The notes beneath the pieces were generated by a model that searched no databases, was not told the DNA's origin, and saw only the letters and a program-made list of their open reading frames with translations. The translations under genes and the position numbers were made by a program. Below are positions 1 to 7,896 of a stretch of 21,173 nt of DNA, piece by piece. The number at the start of each line of letters is the position of its first letter. Positions within the stretch are counted from its first letter, which is position 1. The stretch is from an uncultured bacterium (GTDB lineage Bacteria; Bacillota_I; Bacilli_A; RF39; UBA660). The stretch lies in the NCBI GenBank assembly GCA_959020415.1, contig CAUERX010000026.1, positions 1-21,173 of the forward strand, in the 5' to 3' direction.

Positions 1-17
1 CCCCCCCCCCCCCCCCC
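1..17. repeat. poly-C homopolymer (poly-G on the minus strand) at window start
   Basis: There are seventeen consecutive C residues from the first base of the window, so the true length may be greater. Such a run is very unlikely by chance in this AT-rich DNA. On the minus strand the G run begins three bases after a TTGACA hexamer, where a promoter spacer would lie. It could be a phase-variable tract, or a poly-G sequencing or contig-end artefact. Confidence 0.8.
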
Positions 18-20
18 TAT

Positions 21-26
21 TGTCAA
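21..26 (-). promoter_or_regulatory. consensus -35 box facing out of the window
   Basis: The minus strand reads TTGACA, followed by ATA and then at least 17 G. The box lies downstream of the terminator of the preceding minus-strand unit, so it would serve a gene to the left, outside the window. The -10 box is not visible. Confidence 0.45.
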
Positions 27-45
27 CTATTTCAACTCAATATTC

Positions 46-73
46 ACAAAAAAACAGTTCCTATAGAACTGTT
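46..73 (-). terminator. Rho-independent terminator of the priA-fmt unit
   Basis: On the minus strand the arms AACAGTTC and GAACTGTT form an 8-bp stem around a 5-nt loop, followed by a run of T. It overlaps the stop codon of the last gene of the unit by two bases. Confidence 0.85.
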
Positions 74-380
74 AAAATTTCTTCTTAATAAATAATCTGA
101 TAAGTAATACTTCAAAAACAATATAAACTATTATATATATTGCCAATAATATTTCATTAAATATCCCAAGATCAAAACCTTTAAAAATATCTAATACACT
201 AGCTGGAATTACATTAAAGAAACTAAACGCATCATCCCTCAAATAATTTATTTTCAAATAAGTAATAATTCTTAAAAATATATCGACCATTACTATAAAA
301 TACACACTAGCATTAAAGTTTTTAAAGAAGAAAATTACTGCTGCTAAACAGACTAAAAATATTATAAGTTGTACTGTCAT
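72..380 (-). CDS. small integral membrane protein, unknown function
   Basis: This 102-residue protein is not recognised as a member of any family. Residues 1-20 and about 23-40 are hydrophobic, residues 41-52 are more polar, and residues about 73-97 form a long hydrophobic stretch ending in a basic tail (IKKKF). This suggests three membrane segments. The ATG overlaps the TGA stop of the upstream gene in ATGA, with an AGGTGAAAG ribosome binding site, so the two genes are probably translationally coupled. It is the last gene before a clear terminator in the unit that starts with priA. No catalytic motif is visible. Being real is well supported by coupling and position; function is unknown. Confidence 0.75.
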   Translation of the reverse strand: MTVQLIIFLVCLAAVIFFFKNFNASVYFIVMVDIFLRIITYLKINYLRDDAFSFFNVIPASVLDIFKGFDLGIFNEILLAIYIIVYIVFEVLLIRLFIKKKF

Positions 381-1078
381 TCTTTCACCTCTATTAATTC
401 ATCGTATCCCTTTGTAAAATCAGATACATTATTTACATTATAGTAATTAATTGTTAATGGATAACTGACATTAGTCCCTGTTTTTAAAGTATAATAACTA
501 GATAAATCCAAAACAATCTTATTTATTACTTTATTCTTTGTATAAACACTTACCGTTATATTATAAGTTGCCGCTTTTGATAAATCCATGTCTGTATCTA
601 ATTCATACAAATTTATAAAACGATCTAGCGGAACTATATATTGTTTAAAATCATTATTTTCAGCTGGTGTTATCCCACTAACTAAATTATTAAGTACTTT
701 GCTGTTTAATTTCAAAACATTCAAATCAAAATTATCTAACTTCTGAACCTTATCATCAATCAAATAAACATTGTCTTTAGAATAATAACGCTTATTATTT
801 AAATAAAATATAGTAGCATCGCCATAATAAGAGCCATTTATTTCCAAATCATTAGTCTTGTAAGTAAAATCATAATTTTGTACATTAGCAAAACTAGTAG
901 CCACCTTTTCACTTTTTTTAGTTGGTACCGGCGTACTAGAAGTCGTTCTTACCAAAACAATAGCAATAACCATAAAAATAAGCCAAAATGCTAAAACAAT
1001 CATCGCATGAGTTCTTGGATTAGCCCACAATTCTTTAAATTTTATATACCATTCGCTCTCTCTTATTCTTTTAAACAT
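377..1078 (-). CDS. membrane-anchored extracytoplasmic protein, unknown function
   Basis: This 233-residue protein is not recognised. A short basic cytoplasmic segment (residues 1-24) precedes one strongly hydrophobic helix at about 26-45. A Thr/Ser/Pro/Lys-rich linker follows (about 46-60), then a domain of about 170 residues rich in Asn, Tyr, Lys and Val that should lie outside the membrane. There is no Cys in the outer domain and no recognised catalytic motif. The start is supported by a TGAGGTAGGA-type ribosome binding site, and the gene lies 9 nt after fmt. It overlaps the next membrane-protein gene by 4 nt, so the two probably act together or at least are co-translated. Function cannot be assigned from the sequence. 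Confidence 0.8.
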   Translation of the reverse strand: MFKRIRESEWYIKFKELWANPRTHAMIVLAFWLIFMVIAIVLVRTTSSTPVPTKKSEKVATSFANVQNYDFTYKTNDLEINGSYYGDATIFYLNNKRYYSKDNVYLIDDKVQKLDNFDLNVLKLNSKVLNNLVSGITPAENNDFKQYIVPLDRFINLYELDTDMDLSKAATYNITVSVYTKNKVINKIVLDLSSYYTLKTGTNVSYPLTINYYNVNNVSDFTKGYDELIEVKE

Positions 1079-1087
1079 ATCTATATC

Positions 1088-2044
1088 CTACCTCAATACT
1101 TTGCCAACTAAATCTGGATGACCATGAATAAAATCAATAGCTTTAGTTTTACCCTTACCTTCTAGTTGAATTTCTGTTAGGACAATCTCACCATTAGAAA
1201 CCTTTACACCAAAGCCATCCTCATAAATCGCTGTAATTTCTCCTGGATAAGCAAGCTCAAATAAGTTTTCTGTACGATAAGCTCCCCACACCTTCATAAT
1301 TTTATCATCAAAATAACAATAAGCTCCTGGCCACGAATTTAAACCACGAATTTGATTAATTATTTCCCTTTTAGTTTTTGTAAAATCTAGTTTTTCATCT
1401 TCTCTTTTAATGACAAAACCATATGTAACCTCTGATTCATCTTGCTTTATTCTTTCATTAGTACCATCTAAAATACTCGGTAAAGTTTTTAAAAGCAAAT
1501 CACGACCAACAACTTTTAATTTATCGTGTAAACTTGAAGCCGTATCCTCTTTCGTAATTTCAACCACTTCTTGACTTATTATATCACCCGCATCCATCTG
1601 CTCTGACATATACATAATTGTAATACCTGTTTTAGAATATCCATCAATTATCGCATGATGAATTGGCGCGCCTCCGCGAAGTTTAGGAAGTAATGATGCA
1701 TGTACATTAATACAGCCTATCTTCGGAATTAATAATAATTCTAATGGCAAAATTTTCCCATAAGCACAAGTAATAATCAAATCAGGCTCTAAAGCATTTA
1801 TTTCTTGTAAAGCATCTTTTATTTTACTTGGTTGTAAGCATAAAATATTATGTTTCATCGCCACCTCTTTAATTGGTGACGCCTTTAAAGCTCCACTTCG
1901 ACCGAATGGTTTATCTGGTTGAGTTACCACAGCTCTAACTTTGTAATTAGCAATCAATCCTTGTAAAACGGGAACACTAAATTCCGGAGTTCCCATAAAA
2001 ATAATAACGGGATCCCTTTTTACATCAATTTTATCAAAATCCAT
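1088..2044 (-). CDS. fmt: methionyl-tRNA formyltransferase
   Basis: Fmt formylates the amino group of initiator Met-tRNA using 10-formyl-tetrahydrofolate, giving fMet-tRNA for translation initiation in the cytoplasm. The 318-residue protein has the FMGTPEFSVPVL N-terminal strand (about 16-27), the transformylase motif NVHASLLPKLRGGAPI (about 113-128, with Asn113 and His115 as the expected catalytic residues) and MDAGDI (150-155), where the Asp completes the catalytic triad. The C-terminal tRNA-binding domain (about 208-318) includes RGLNSWPGAY. The length is normal. The N-terminus is a few residues longer than in Bacillus, but a GGGTGAT ribosome binding site supports this ATG. The gene follows priA by 44 nt; a priA-fmt neighbourhood is common in Firmicutes. 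Confidence 0.97.
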   Translation of the reverse strand: MDFDKIDVKRDPVIIFMGTPEFSVPVLQGLIANYKVRAVVTQPDKPFGRSGALKASPIKEVAMKHNILCLQPSKIKDALQEINALEPDLIITCAYGKILPLELLLIPKIGCINVHASLLPKLRGGAPIHHAIIDGYSKTGITIMYMSEQMDAGDIISQEVVEITKEDTASSLHDKLKVVGRDLLLKTLPSILDGTNERIKQDESEVTYGFVIKREDEKLDFTKTKREIINQIRGLNSWPGAYCYFDDKIMKVWGAYRTENLFELAYPGEITAIYEDGFGVKVSNGEIVLTEIQLEGKGKTKAIDFIHGHPDLVGKVLR

Positions 2045-2088
2045 ATCATCACCCTATCTTCAATTTTAACACATTTTAAAACAAATAA

Positions 2089-4245
2089 CTATATTTTCGA
2101 AGGATTTAAATCCACTTCCACTTTTACTTTATTATTCGTACTATATTTTTTATTAATAAAAAATAAAGAATCAATAATCTCAACTGTGTTTTTAAATTTG
2201 ATAATTATTCCCATATAATATATATTATTAATCTTCGGCATATTTGCTGTACTTGGACCTAAAATAATATTATTAGGAATTTCCCTTTTTAAATAACAAG
2301 CAATTTTTGAAGCTTCATCCGTAACTTCTTCATATTTTTTGCCACTTATTCTAATATAAGCCAAATTATAAAAGGGGGGATATTTAAGTGCTTTTCTAAT
2401 TTTAATTTCCTCACGATAAAATCTTTCGTAATCATGTTTACTAGCCGTTACAATACTGTAATGATTCATATTAAATCCTTGAATAATAACCTTGCCTTTT
2501 TTCAAAGCCCTTCCAGCTCTTCCAGCAATTTGATTTAAAAGTTGATATGTTCGCTCCGCACTTCTAAAATCCGGAATATTAAGCGAGCTATCACCATTAA
2601 CCACACACGCTAAAGTAACATTAGGAAAATCAAGCCCTTTTGAAATCATCTGTGTTCCAACCAAAACATTGTATTTCCCTTCGCGAAACGCTTCAATTAT
2701 TCGCCCGTGAGCCCCTTTATTTTTAGTAGTATCAACATCCATCCTAATTGTTTTTGCCAAAGGAAACTGCTCATTAATCAAACTTTCTAACCGTTCAGTT
2801 CCCATTCCTAAAGCATTAATATTTTTACTATGACATTCCGGACATATATTTAATTTAGACGCCGTATAATCACAGTAATGACATTTCATACTATTAGTAC
2901 TTTTATGATAAGTTAAGGGTATATCACAATTCGGACATTTATGCGTATATCCGCATTCTTTACAACTGATAACTGTTGAAAAACCTCTTCTATTAAGTAA
3001 TACAATTGCCTGTTCTCCATTTTCTAAAACTTTAGTCATTTTGTCTTTAAACAAAGATGAGAATATCCTATTTCCCTTTTTAAATTCTTCTTTCATATCA
3101 ATCAAAGTAACTTTAGGTAAGTTGTGATTGACTCTATTTTTCATTTCTAAAAGTTCATAAGCCCCCGTAAGCGCTCTTGTATAACTTTCCACAGACGGTG
3201 TCGCACTACCTAAAATTAATGGAATATCATACGTTCTAGCCCTTTTTATAGCTACATCTATTGCATTATATCTTGGAGTATTTTCTTGTTTATAAGTTAC
3301 TGAATGTTCTTCATCGATAATAATAACTCCTAAATTAGTAAATGGCGCGAATATCGCACTTCTAGCCCCAACTACAATTGACACTTCGCCATTTTCAATT
3401 TTTCGCCATTCATCATATTTTTCGCCATCACTTAATCCACTGTGCAAAATAGCTACAATCTTACCAAAGTTCTGTTTGAATATCTTAACAACCTGAGGTG
3501 TCAAACTAATTTCTGGAACCAACAGTATCGCTTCTTTACCTAAACTTAAAACATTTTCAATAATTTTTATATAAACTAACGTCTTTCCACTACCTGTAAC
3601 TCCGTGCAATAAATAAGGTTTAAAATTATCTAGCCTTATTTTGGAAATTACTAAAGCTTGTTCACTCGTTAAATCATGATTTAATTTATCTAAAACAATG
3701 TTATCGTCAAGACGATATACTTCTTCTTTTATTTCATTAAAATATCCTTTATCGAGAAAAGACTTCACCGTATAAGCAGAAACATCAGTTAATTCCTTTT
3801 TTAAGACCTTACCTTTTTGCTTAACTAAATCATAAATTTCTTTTTGTTTATCAGTTTTCAACGTTGGTAAAGTATCCCCAATTATTAAATAACTAACATA
3901 TTTTTTATTAACTGTAAAATTATTTTTAGCCTTTAATGCACTTGGAAGCATCGTCTGATATGCACAAATTAATGGTGATAAAGTTTTTTTGCTAATATAT
4001 TCGCCAAGTTTAAGCATCTCGCCATTGATTACTGGATGATCATCAGTAACCGAAATTATGCTTTTTACTTCATAATCAAAATTCCCAGTTTCTTCTATCT
4101 TTAAGACAAAACCCTCAAGCGTTCTTTTACCAAATGGTACTAAAACTCTCATTCCAATTTCTAAAGCCATCCAATCAGGAATTTTATATGTAAAAGTCTT
4201 ATCAATTGCTTTTGCTTTTATTTCAACCAATACTTGTGCATACAT
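2089..4245 (-). CDS. priA: primosomal replication-restart helicase PriA
   Basis: PriA is a 3'-to-5' superfamily 2 helicase that recognises stalled forks and loads the primosome. The 718-residue protein shows the N-terminal DNA-binding region (1-105), Walker A GVTGSGKT (215-222), the DEEH box (311-314), GSATPS (346-351) and the zinc-binding insertion with eight cysteines (428, 431, 437, 440, 455, 458, 468, 471). Helicase motifs V and VI (for example GTQMISKGLDFPNV and QIAGRAGRA) and a C-terminal domain follow. The length is close to E. coli PriA (732). The start has an AGGGTGAT ribosome binding site. It heads the unit priA-fmt-two membrane proteins, with a candidate promoter just upstream. All expected motifs look intact. 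Confidence 0.98.
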   Translation of the reverse strand: MYAQVLVEIKAKAIDKTFTYKIPDWMALEIGMRVLVPFGKRTLEGFVLKIEETGNFDYEVKSIISVTDDHPVINGEMLKLGEYISKKTLSPLICAYQTMLPSALKAKNNFTVNKKYVSYLIIGDTLPTLKTDKQKEIYDLVKQKGKVLKKELTDVSAYTVKSFLDKGYFNEIKEEVYRLDDNIVLDKLNHDLTSEQALVISKIRLDNFKPYLLHGVTGSGKTLVYIKIIENVLSLGKEAILLVPEISLTPQVVKIFKQNFGKIVAILHSGLSDGEKYDEWRKIENGEVSIVVGARSAIFAPFTNLGVIIIDEEHSVTYKQENTPRYNAIDVAIKRARTYDIPLILGSATPSVESYTRALTGAYELLEMKNRVNHNLPKVTLIDMKEEFKKGNRIFSSLFKDKMTKVLENGEQAIVLLNRRGFSTVISCKECGYTHKCPNCDIPLTYHKSTNSMKCHYCDYTASKLNICPECHSKNINALGMGTERLESLINEQFPLAKTIRMDVDTTKNKGAHGRIIEAFREGKYNVLVGTQMISKGLDFPNVTLACVVNGDSSLNIPDFRSAERTYQLLNQIAGRAGRALKKGKVIIQGFNMNHYSIVTASKHDYERFYREEIKIRKALKYPPFYNLAYIRISGKKYEEVTDEASKIACYLKREIPNNIILGPSTANMPKINNIYYMGIIIKFKNTVEIIDSLFFINKKYSTNNKVKVEVDLNPSKI

Positions 4246-4262
4246 ATCATCACCCTACTTAA

Positions 4263-4304
4263 ATTATATAATAAATCAAAAACAAATTCCATACATTTGT
4301 ATGG
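4263..4304 (-). promoter_or_regulatory. candidate priA promoter with nearby inverted repeat
   Basis: The minus strand has TATAAT at 4268-4263 and a weak -35 (TGGAAT, 4291-4286) at 17-nt spacing. A perfect 7-bp inverted repeat (CCATACA/TGTATGG, 2-nt centre, 4289-4304) overlaps the -35. It could be an operator or the remains of a terminator hairpin. No regulator is identified. Confidence 0.4.
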
Positions 4305-4320
4305 TAAAATAAAATTTCCA

Positions 4321-4348
4321 TTTTAAAACCTAGTTTATACTAGGTTTT
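4321..4348 (-). terminator. terminator of the serine hydrolase gene
   Basis: AAAACCTAGT and ACTAGGTTTT form a 10-bp perfect stem around a 4-nt loop. On the minus strand the T run is short (TTTT, part of the stem). The hairpin overlaps the TAG stop codon at 4330-4332. Confidence 0.65.
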
Positions 4349-5313
4349 ATCATTTTACAATAGTCTTGTTTTTCTACCCAATATTGTTCATTAAACTGTT
4401 GTAATAATTTATGTGTCTTTAAGAAAAATTGGTCTTTATAAGCAGTATCTCCCATCGTGCTCATAATTGTTACACTATATGGATATTTATCAAAAACAAT
4501 AGCGACATCATTATAATGTTCCTCAAAACTTCCGTATTTATGCCCCACTTGATAATTATCATTAAACTTAATTGTATCCATATCGGCCGAGTTTCTCATA
4601 TCAGAAACTAATTTTTTTGCATTAGAAGCCCCACTTAAATAATACTTGTAAATTTCTTTAGCATAAATACTTCCGGCATTTGAACTCATATTCCCAAAAC
4701 TATCACTATATGTAATATCATAACCTAGATTAGACCAATATTTTTTAATATTATCTATTTTAAGTTCCTCGGTTAACATATCATAGGCAGCATTATCGCT
4801 ATATCTAATTATATATTCAAGTAATTCGGAAATTTTATATTTAGTTTCAAACGCACTATTTTTAACTATTCCCGCCCAATTATGATAATGCCTTGGCTCA
4901 TACACAAGTTCTTTATTCAAATCCAATTTACCTTCATCAGCTTGTTTATAAGCGTAAAAAACTGCAGGAAGTTTATTAACACTTGCCGCATAATCTTCCT
5001 TATCCCCATCTTTACTCAAACGATAACCATCGATTAAATTTTCATAAGTAAATGTAGCCTTATTAGTATTATACAAATTCATAATTTCCATTTTAATTGT
5101 TTTAAGATTTTCACTAAATCTATTCTCGGGAAATGAAGAAAGAAACATACAAGCAGATGAATTACTATTCTCTTTATCGTCGTCTTTATTAACTGATTTA
5201 TAAAGCGTAGCCAAAACATGATTTCCTTGACCTACTTCCTCGTTTTTATAGGTAAAACATACACATAAAGTAAGTACACATAATAAAAGAATTATTGCGT
5301 TTTTTGTTTCCAT
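4330..5313 (-). CDS. class A beta-lactamase-like serine hydrolase, exported
   Basis: This 327-residue protein has an N-terminal hydrophobic segment (about 5-20) that should export or anchor it, and a linker rich in Asp, Asn and Ser (about 40-55). The hydrolase domain shows the serine-hydrolase triad of motifs: S111-V-N-K114 (SxxK), SDN at 172-174, and HKYG at 258-261 where true class A enzymes have KTG/KSG. No clear omega-loop Glu166 equivalent (ExxLN) is seen between SDN and HKYG. The fold is therefore that of the Beta-lactamase2 family, while the activity may be peptidoglycan or ester hydrolysis rather than antibiotic resistance (inference). It has its own consensus promoter and terminator, so it is monocistronic between tig and priA. 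Confidence 0.82.
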   Translation of the reverse strand: METKNAIILLLCVLTLCVCFTYKNEEVGQGNHVLATLYKSVNKDDDKENSNSSACMFLSSFPENRFSENLKTIKMEIMNLYNTNKATFTYENLIDGYRLSKDGDKEDYAASVNKLPAVFYAYKQADEGKLDLNKELVYEPRHYHNWAGIVKNSAFETKYKISELLEYIIRYSDNAAYDMLTEELKIDNIKKYWSNLGYDITYSDSFGNMSSNAGSIYAKEIYKYYLSGASNAKKLVSDMRNSADMDTIKFNDNYQVGHKYGSFEEHYNDVAIVFDKYPYSVTIMSTMGDTAYKDQFFLKTHKLLQQFNEQYWVEKQDYCKMIKPSIN

Positions 5314-5347
5314 CTTTTCCCCACCTTACTATCTTTAATCTATAAAT

Positions 5348-5376
5348 ATAATAACCTTTTGACAACTAATTGTCAA
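5348..5376 (-). promoter_or_regulatory. promoter of the serine hydrolase gene, with palindrome
   Basis: The minus strand has TTGACA (5376-5371), a 17-nt spacer and TATTAT (5353-5348). A perfect 8-bp inverted repeat, TTTGACAA/TTGTCAAA with a 4-nt centre (5358-5377), covers the -35 and half of the spacer. It could be an operator. Confidence 0.7.
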
Positions 5377-5378
5377 AC

Positions 5379-5403
5379 AAAAAAGGATTAAAATTTAACC
5401 CTT
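5379..5403 (-). terminator. terminator of the mraY-tig unit
   Basis: On the minus strand AAGGGTTAAA can pair with TTTAATCCTT (one G-U), and a run of six T follows. It lies six bases after the tig stop codon. Confidence 0.8.
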
Positions 5404-5408
5404 TAAAA

Positions 5409-6668
5409 TTATTTTTCCTCGCCTTTGATAATTTCCATAGCTTTACGCATTTCCATATCGTACTTAACCATTTCTAAACCACCAAATAATTTAAGGAACT
5501 CTTCTTTATCCATTTGATATTTTTCAGCCATTTTCTCTGCTTCTTGTGCAGCATCTTCATCAGAAATTTCAAGTTTTTCTTGTTTAGCAATTTCTTCAAG
5601 CATAAGTCTGTAAGTAATTCTCTTTGTAGCTTCTTCACGCATTTGGTCACGTAAAGCATCTTCATTTGAATTAGTAAATTGATAAAATTGTTCAAGTGAA
5701 ATACCTTGCATTTGTAAATGCTCACGGTATTGAGAAACCATACGATCTAATTCCTCTTCAACCATTACATCAGGAATTTCAACTTCTACACCTTTAGCAG
5801 CTTCATCTAATAAAGCATCCATAAATTTATTTTCAATTTCACTTTCCTTATGAGATAAAATATTATCTGAAATCTCAGCTTCTAATTTTTCTTTAGTATC
5901 GATGCCTTCCATTCCTAAATCAGCAAAGAAATCTTCATCTAATTCTGGAACAGAAATTTCCTTAACCTCATTAACTTTAACTTTGAATGTAGCTTCTTTA
6001 CCCTTTAAATCCTCAGCATGATAATCCTCTGGAAAAGTAACTATTACATCTTTTTCATCTCCAGATTTAAGTCCAATTAATTGTTCTTCAAATCCTGGAA
6101 TAAAAGTTCCACTACCAATTGTTAAAGAATAATTTTCACCTTTACCACCTTCAAAAGCTTTACCATCAGCAAAACCTTCAAAATCGATAATTGCCACATC
6201 ACCTTCAGCAATTTCGCCTTCTTTAAGAACATTTTCGGCAAATCTTTGACGCATATTTTTGATTGCTTCCTCAATTTCTTCTTTAGTAACTTCAGCCTTT
6301 TCTTTTTTAACATCTAAATTCTTATATTTTCCTAATTTAACTTCAGGTTTTAAAGTAAGAACGAATTTAAATTCAACAGCTTTTTCATCAATACTTTTTA
6401 ATTCAATATCAGGTTTAGCTACTAATTCAGTAACTACATTCTTATTGTCTTCAAGCATTTGGCCATAAGCCTTTTCAATTACGATATCAGCCGCATCCAT
6501 AAATAATGATTCCTTACCATACTTTTTTATGAAAACATCTTTTGGCGCTTTTCCAGGACGAAAGCCATCAATTTTTACTTTTTTATTAGCTTTTTCATAA
6601 GCTTTGTCCATTGCCTCTTCCCATTCAGTTCCTTCAACTTTAATTTCTATTTCTTTTGTTCTACTCAT
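5409..6668 (-). CDS. tig: trigger factor, ribosome-associated chaperone
   Basis: Trigger factor binds near the ribosome exit tunnel and shields nascent chains. It also has peptidyl-prolyl isomerase activity. The protein has the N-terminal ribosome-binding domain with the signature GFRPGKAP (35-42), an FKBP-type isomerase domain (roughly 145-235, with FEGFADGKAFEGG and IGSGTFIPGFEEQLIG), and a long charged helical C-terminal chaperone domain. An upstream in-frame ATG at 6707 would overlap mraY. The ATG at 6668 is chosen because it follows GGAGG by an ordinary distance and the sequence after it (MSRTKEIEI) matches family N-termini. This gives 419 residues, the usual size. It follows mraY by 16 nt and shares its transcript. 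Confidence 0.97.
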   Translation of the reverse strand: MSRTKEIEIKVEGTEWEEAMDKAYEKANKKVKIDGFRPGKAPKDVFIKKYGKESLFMDAADIVIEKAYGQMLEDNKNVVTELVAKPDIELKSIDEKAVEFKFVLTLKPEVKLGKYKNLDVKKEKAEVTKEEIEEAIKNMRQRFAENVLKEGEIAEGDVAIIDFEGFADGKAFEGGKGENYSLTIGSGTFIPGFEEQLIGLKSGDEKDVIVTFPEDYHAEDLKGKEATFKVKVNEVKEISVPELDEDFFADLGMEGIDTKEKLEAEISDNILSHKESEIENKFMDALLDEAAKGVEVEIPDVMVEEELDRMVSQYREHLQMQGISLEQFYQFTNSNEDALRDQMREEATKRITYRLMLEEIAKQEKLEISDEDAAQEAEKMAEKYQMDKEEFLKLFGGLEMVKYDMEMRKAMEIIKGEEK

Positions 6669-6684
6669 TTTTCTTCCTCCTTTT

Positions 6685-7677
6685 TTATAGCCATACGCCA
6701 AAGCCAATGGCTGCCATACTAAGAATTAATCCTACTGACCAAAATAATCTTACGATATCGACCTCTGTCCACCCAAGTTTTTCAAAATGGTGATGCAAAG
6801 GTGCCATCAGAAATACCTTAGTATGAAATTTTTTAATTGCAATTAATTGGATAATAACGCTTAAGGTTTCAACGATAAACACCCCAGCCACAACAATTAA
6901 TGTAATTTCATGGTTACTAATAATAGCTACACTACCCAAAGCTGCACCTAAAGCAAGTGAACCAGTATCACCCATAAACACTTTAGCCGGATGACTATTG
7001 TAAACCAAGAATCCTACTAACGATCCCACTAATACAAAACAGAAAATCGCTATATCCTCGTTACCAACAGTCCACGGTGAACCCCAACTAATAATACCGA
7101 AAGCAAAGAAAGCAATTGCTGAAAGTCCTCCAGCTAATCCATCTAATCCATCAGTAATATTTACCGCATTACTACTTCCTACTAATACAAATAATAAAAA
7201 TAATCCATAAAGCCATCCCAGATTAATTTTAATACCTAAAGTATTAATATCTAATACCGGCTCATTACCACTGCTTAAATAAATATAAAAGAATACTAAT
7301 GCAATTACGAGTTGTGCAAATAACTTCACAATAATTGGTAAGCCTTTGTTATTATGCTTTTTGACGACTAAATAATCATCAATATAGCCTAATAAAGCAT
7401 ATGCCGAAAAGACAAATAACACAACAAATAAATTAGCAGTTACATCGACTTTATCGGTCAAAATTAGACCTAACATAATAATTAGGGTCGGTATAATAAA
7501 CATAATTCCGCCCATCGTTGGTGTTCCTTGCTTCTCTTCATGGCGTTTTCCTAATGTCTTACTAACATTTTGTCCTAACTTTTCTTTTTTTAGCCATTTT
7601 ACAACAAAATAACCAAAAAATACTGAAAAGACAAAACCGATCATTATAGCCATGACTACCTTCGCTAAAACTAACAT
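6685..7677 (-). CDS. mraY: phospho-N-acetylmuramoyl-pentapeptide transferase MraY
   Basis: MraY makes lipid I by moving phospho-MurNAc-pentapeptide from UDP to undecaprenyl phosphate at the inner face of the membrane. The 330-residue, about ten-helix protein carries the family motifs: KRHEEKQGTPTMGG (about 43-56), the Asp pair in GYIDDYLVV, NITDGLDGLAGG with its metal/substrate-binding Asp residues, GDTGSLALG, and MAPLHHHFE near the C-terminus (His-rich loop). All key residues are present, so it should be active. The start is supported by a GGAG ribosome binding site 8 nt upstream. It is paired with tig rather than with the other mur genes, so the division/cell-wall cluster is broken up here. 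Confidence 0.98.
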   Translation of the reverse strand: MLVLAKVVMAIMIGFVFSVFFGYFVVKWLKKEKLGQNVSKTLGKRHEEKQGTPTMGGIMFIIPTLIIMLGLILTDKVDVTANLFVVLFVFSAYALLGYIDDYLVVKKHNNKGLPIIVKLFAQLVIALVFFYIYLSSGNEPVLDINTLGIKINLGWLYGLFLLFVLVGSSNAVNITDGLDGLAGGLSAIAFFAFGIISWGSPWTVGNEDIAIFCFVLVGSLVGFLVYNSHPAKVFMGDTGSLALGAALGSVAIISNHEITLIVVAGVFIVETLSVIIQLIAIKKFHTKVFLMAPLHHHFEKLGWTEVDIVRLFWSVGLILSMAAIGFGVWL

Positions 7678-7700
7678 AGCCTCATCTCCATGTAGTTATA

Positions 7701-7730
7701 ATTATACCATTTTTCTAAAGCTTTTGTACA
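7701..7730 (-). promoter_or_regulatory. candidate mraY-tig promoter
   Basis: The minus strand has TATAAT (7706-7701) and a TGTACA -35-like hexamer (7730-7725) at 18-nt spacing, about 25 nt before the mraY start. The -10 is perfect and the -35 is weak. Confidence 0.55.
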
Positions 7731-7760
7731 GCATTTTAATCTTTTTTTATTATACTAGAC

Positions 7761-7829
7761 AAAAAAAGTAGATTTCTTAGCACTTAAAATATAATTTTAA
7801 ATTTTTTCCTTATATAGTGCTTACTTTTT
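7761..7829 (-). other. extended interrupted hairpin ending in a T run
   Basis: Three nested complementary segments are visible on the minus strand: AAAAAGTA/TACTTTTT, AGCACT/AGTGCT and ATATAA/TTATAT, separated by bulges of 8 and 4 nt and closing a loop of about 15 nt. The 3' arm runs into seven T. It lies between the terminator at 7856-7885 and the mraY promoter. It may be a second terminator, a small RNA or a leader element. No known riboswitch was recognised. Confidence 0.35.
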
Positions 7830-7855
7830 AGTACGTTATATTTCCCTTTAAAAAA

Positions 7856-7885
7856 CAAAAAAATTATCTAATTAAAGATAATTTT
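7856..7885 (-). terminator. terminator of the surface-protein gene
   Basis: AAAATTATCT and AGATAATTTT form a perfect 10-bp stem with a 6-nt loop, followed on the minus strand by further T residues. It lies 12 nt after the stop codon. Confidence 0.85.
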
Positions 7886-7896
7886 AATAAACAATA

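Noticed and set aside
5474..6468. Open frames inside tig on both strands (5474-5725, 6122-6313, 6259-6468).
   Set aside because: They lie wholly within a complete trigger-factor gene, have Lys/Leu- or Ser/Phe-rich low-complexity translations and no ribosome binding site.
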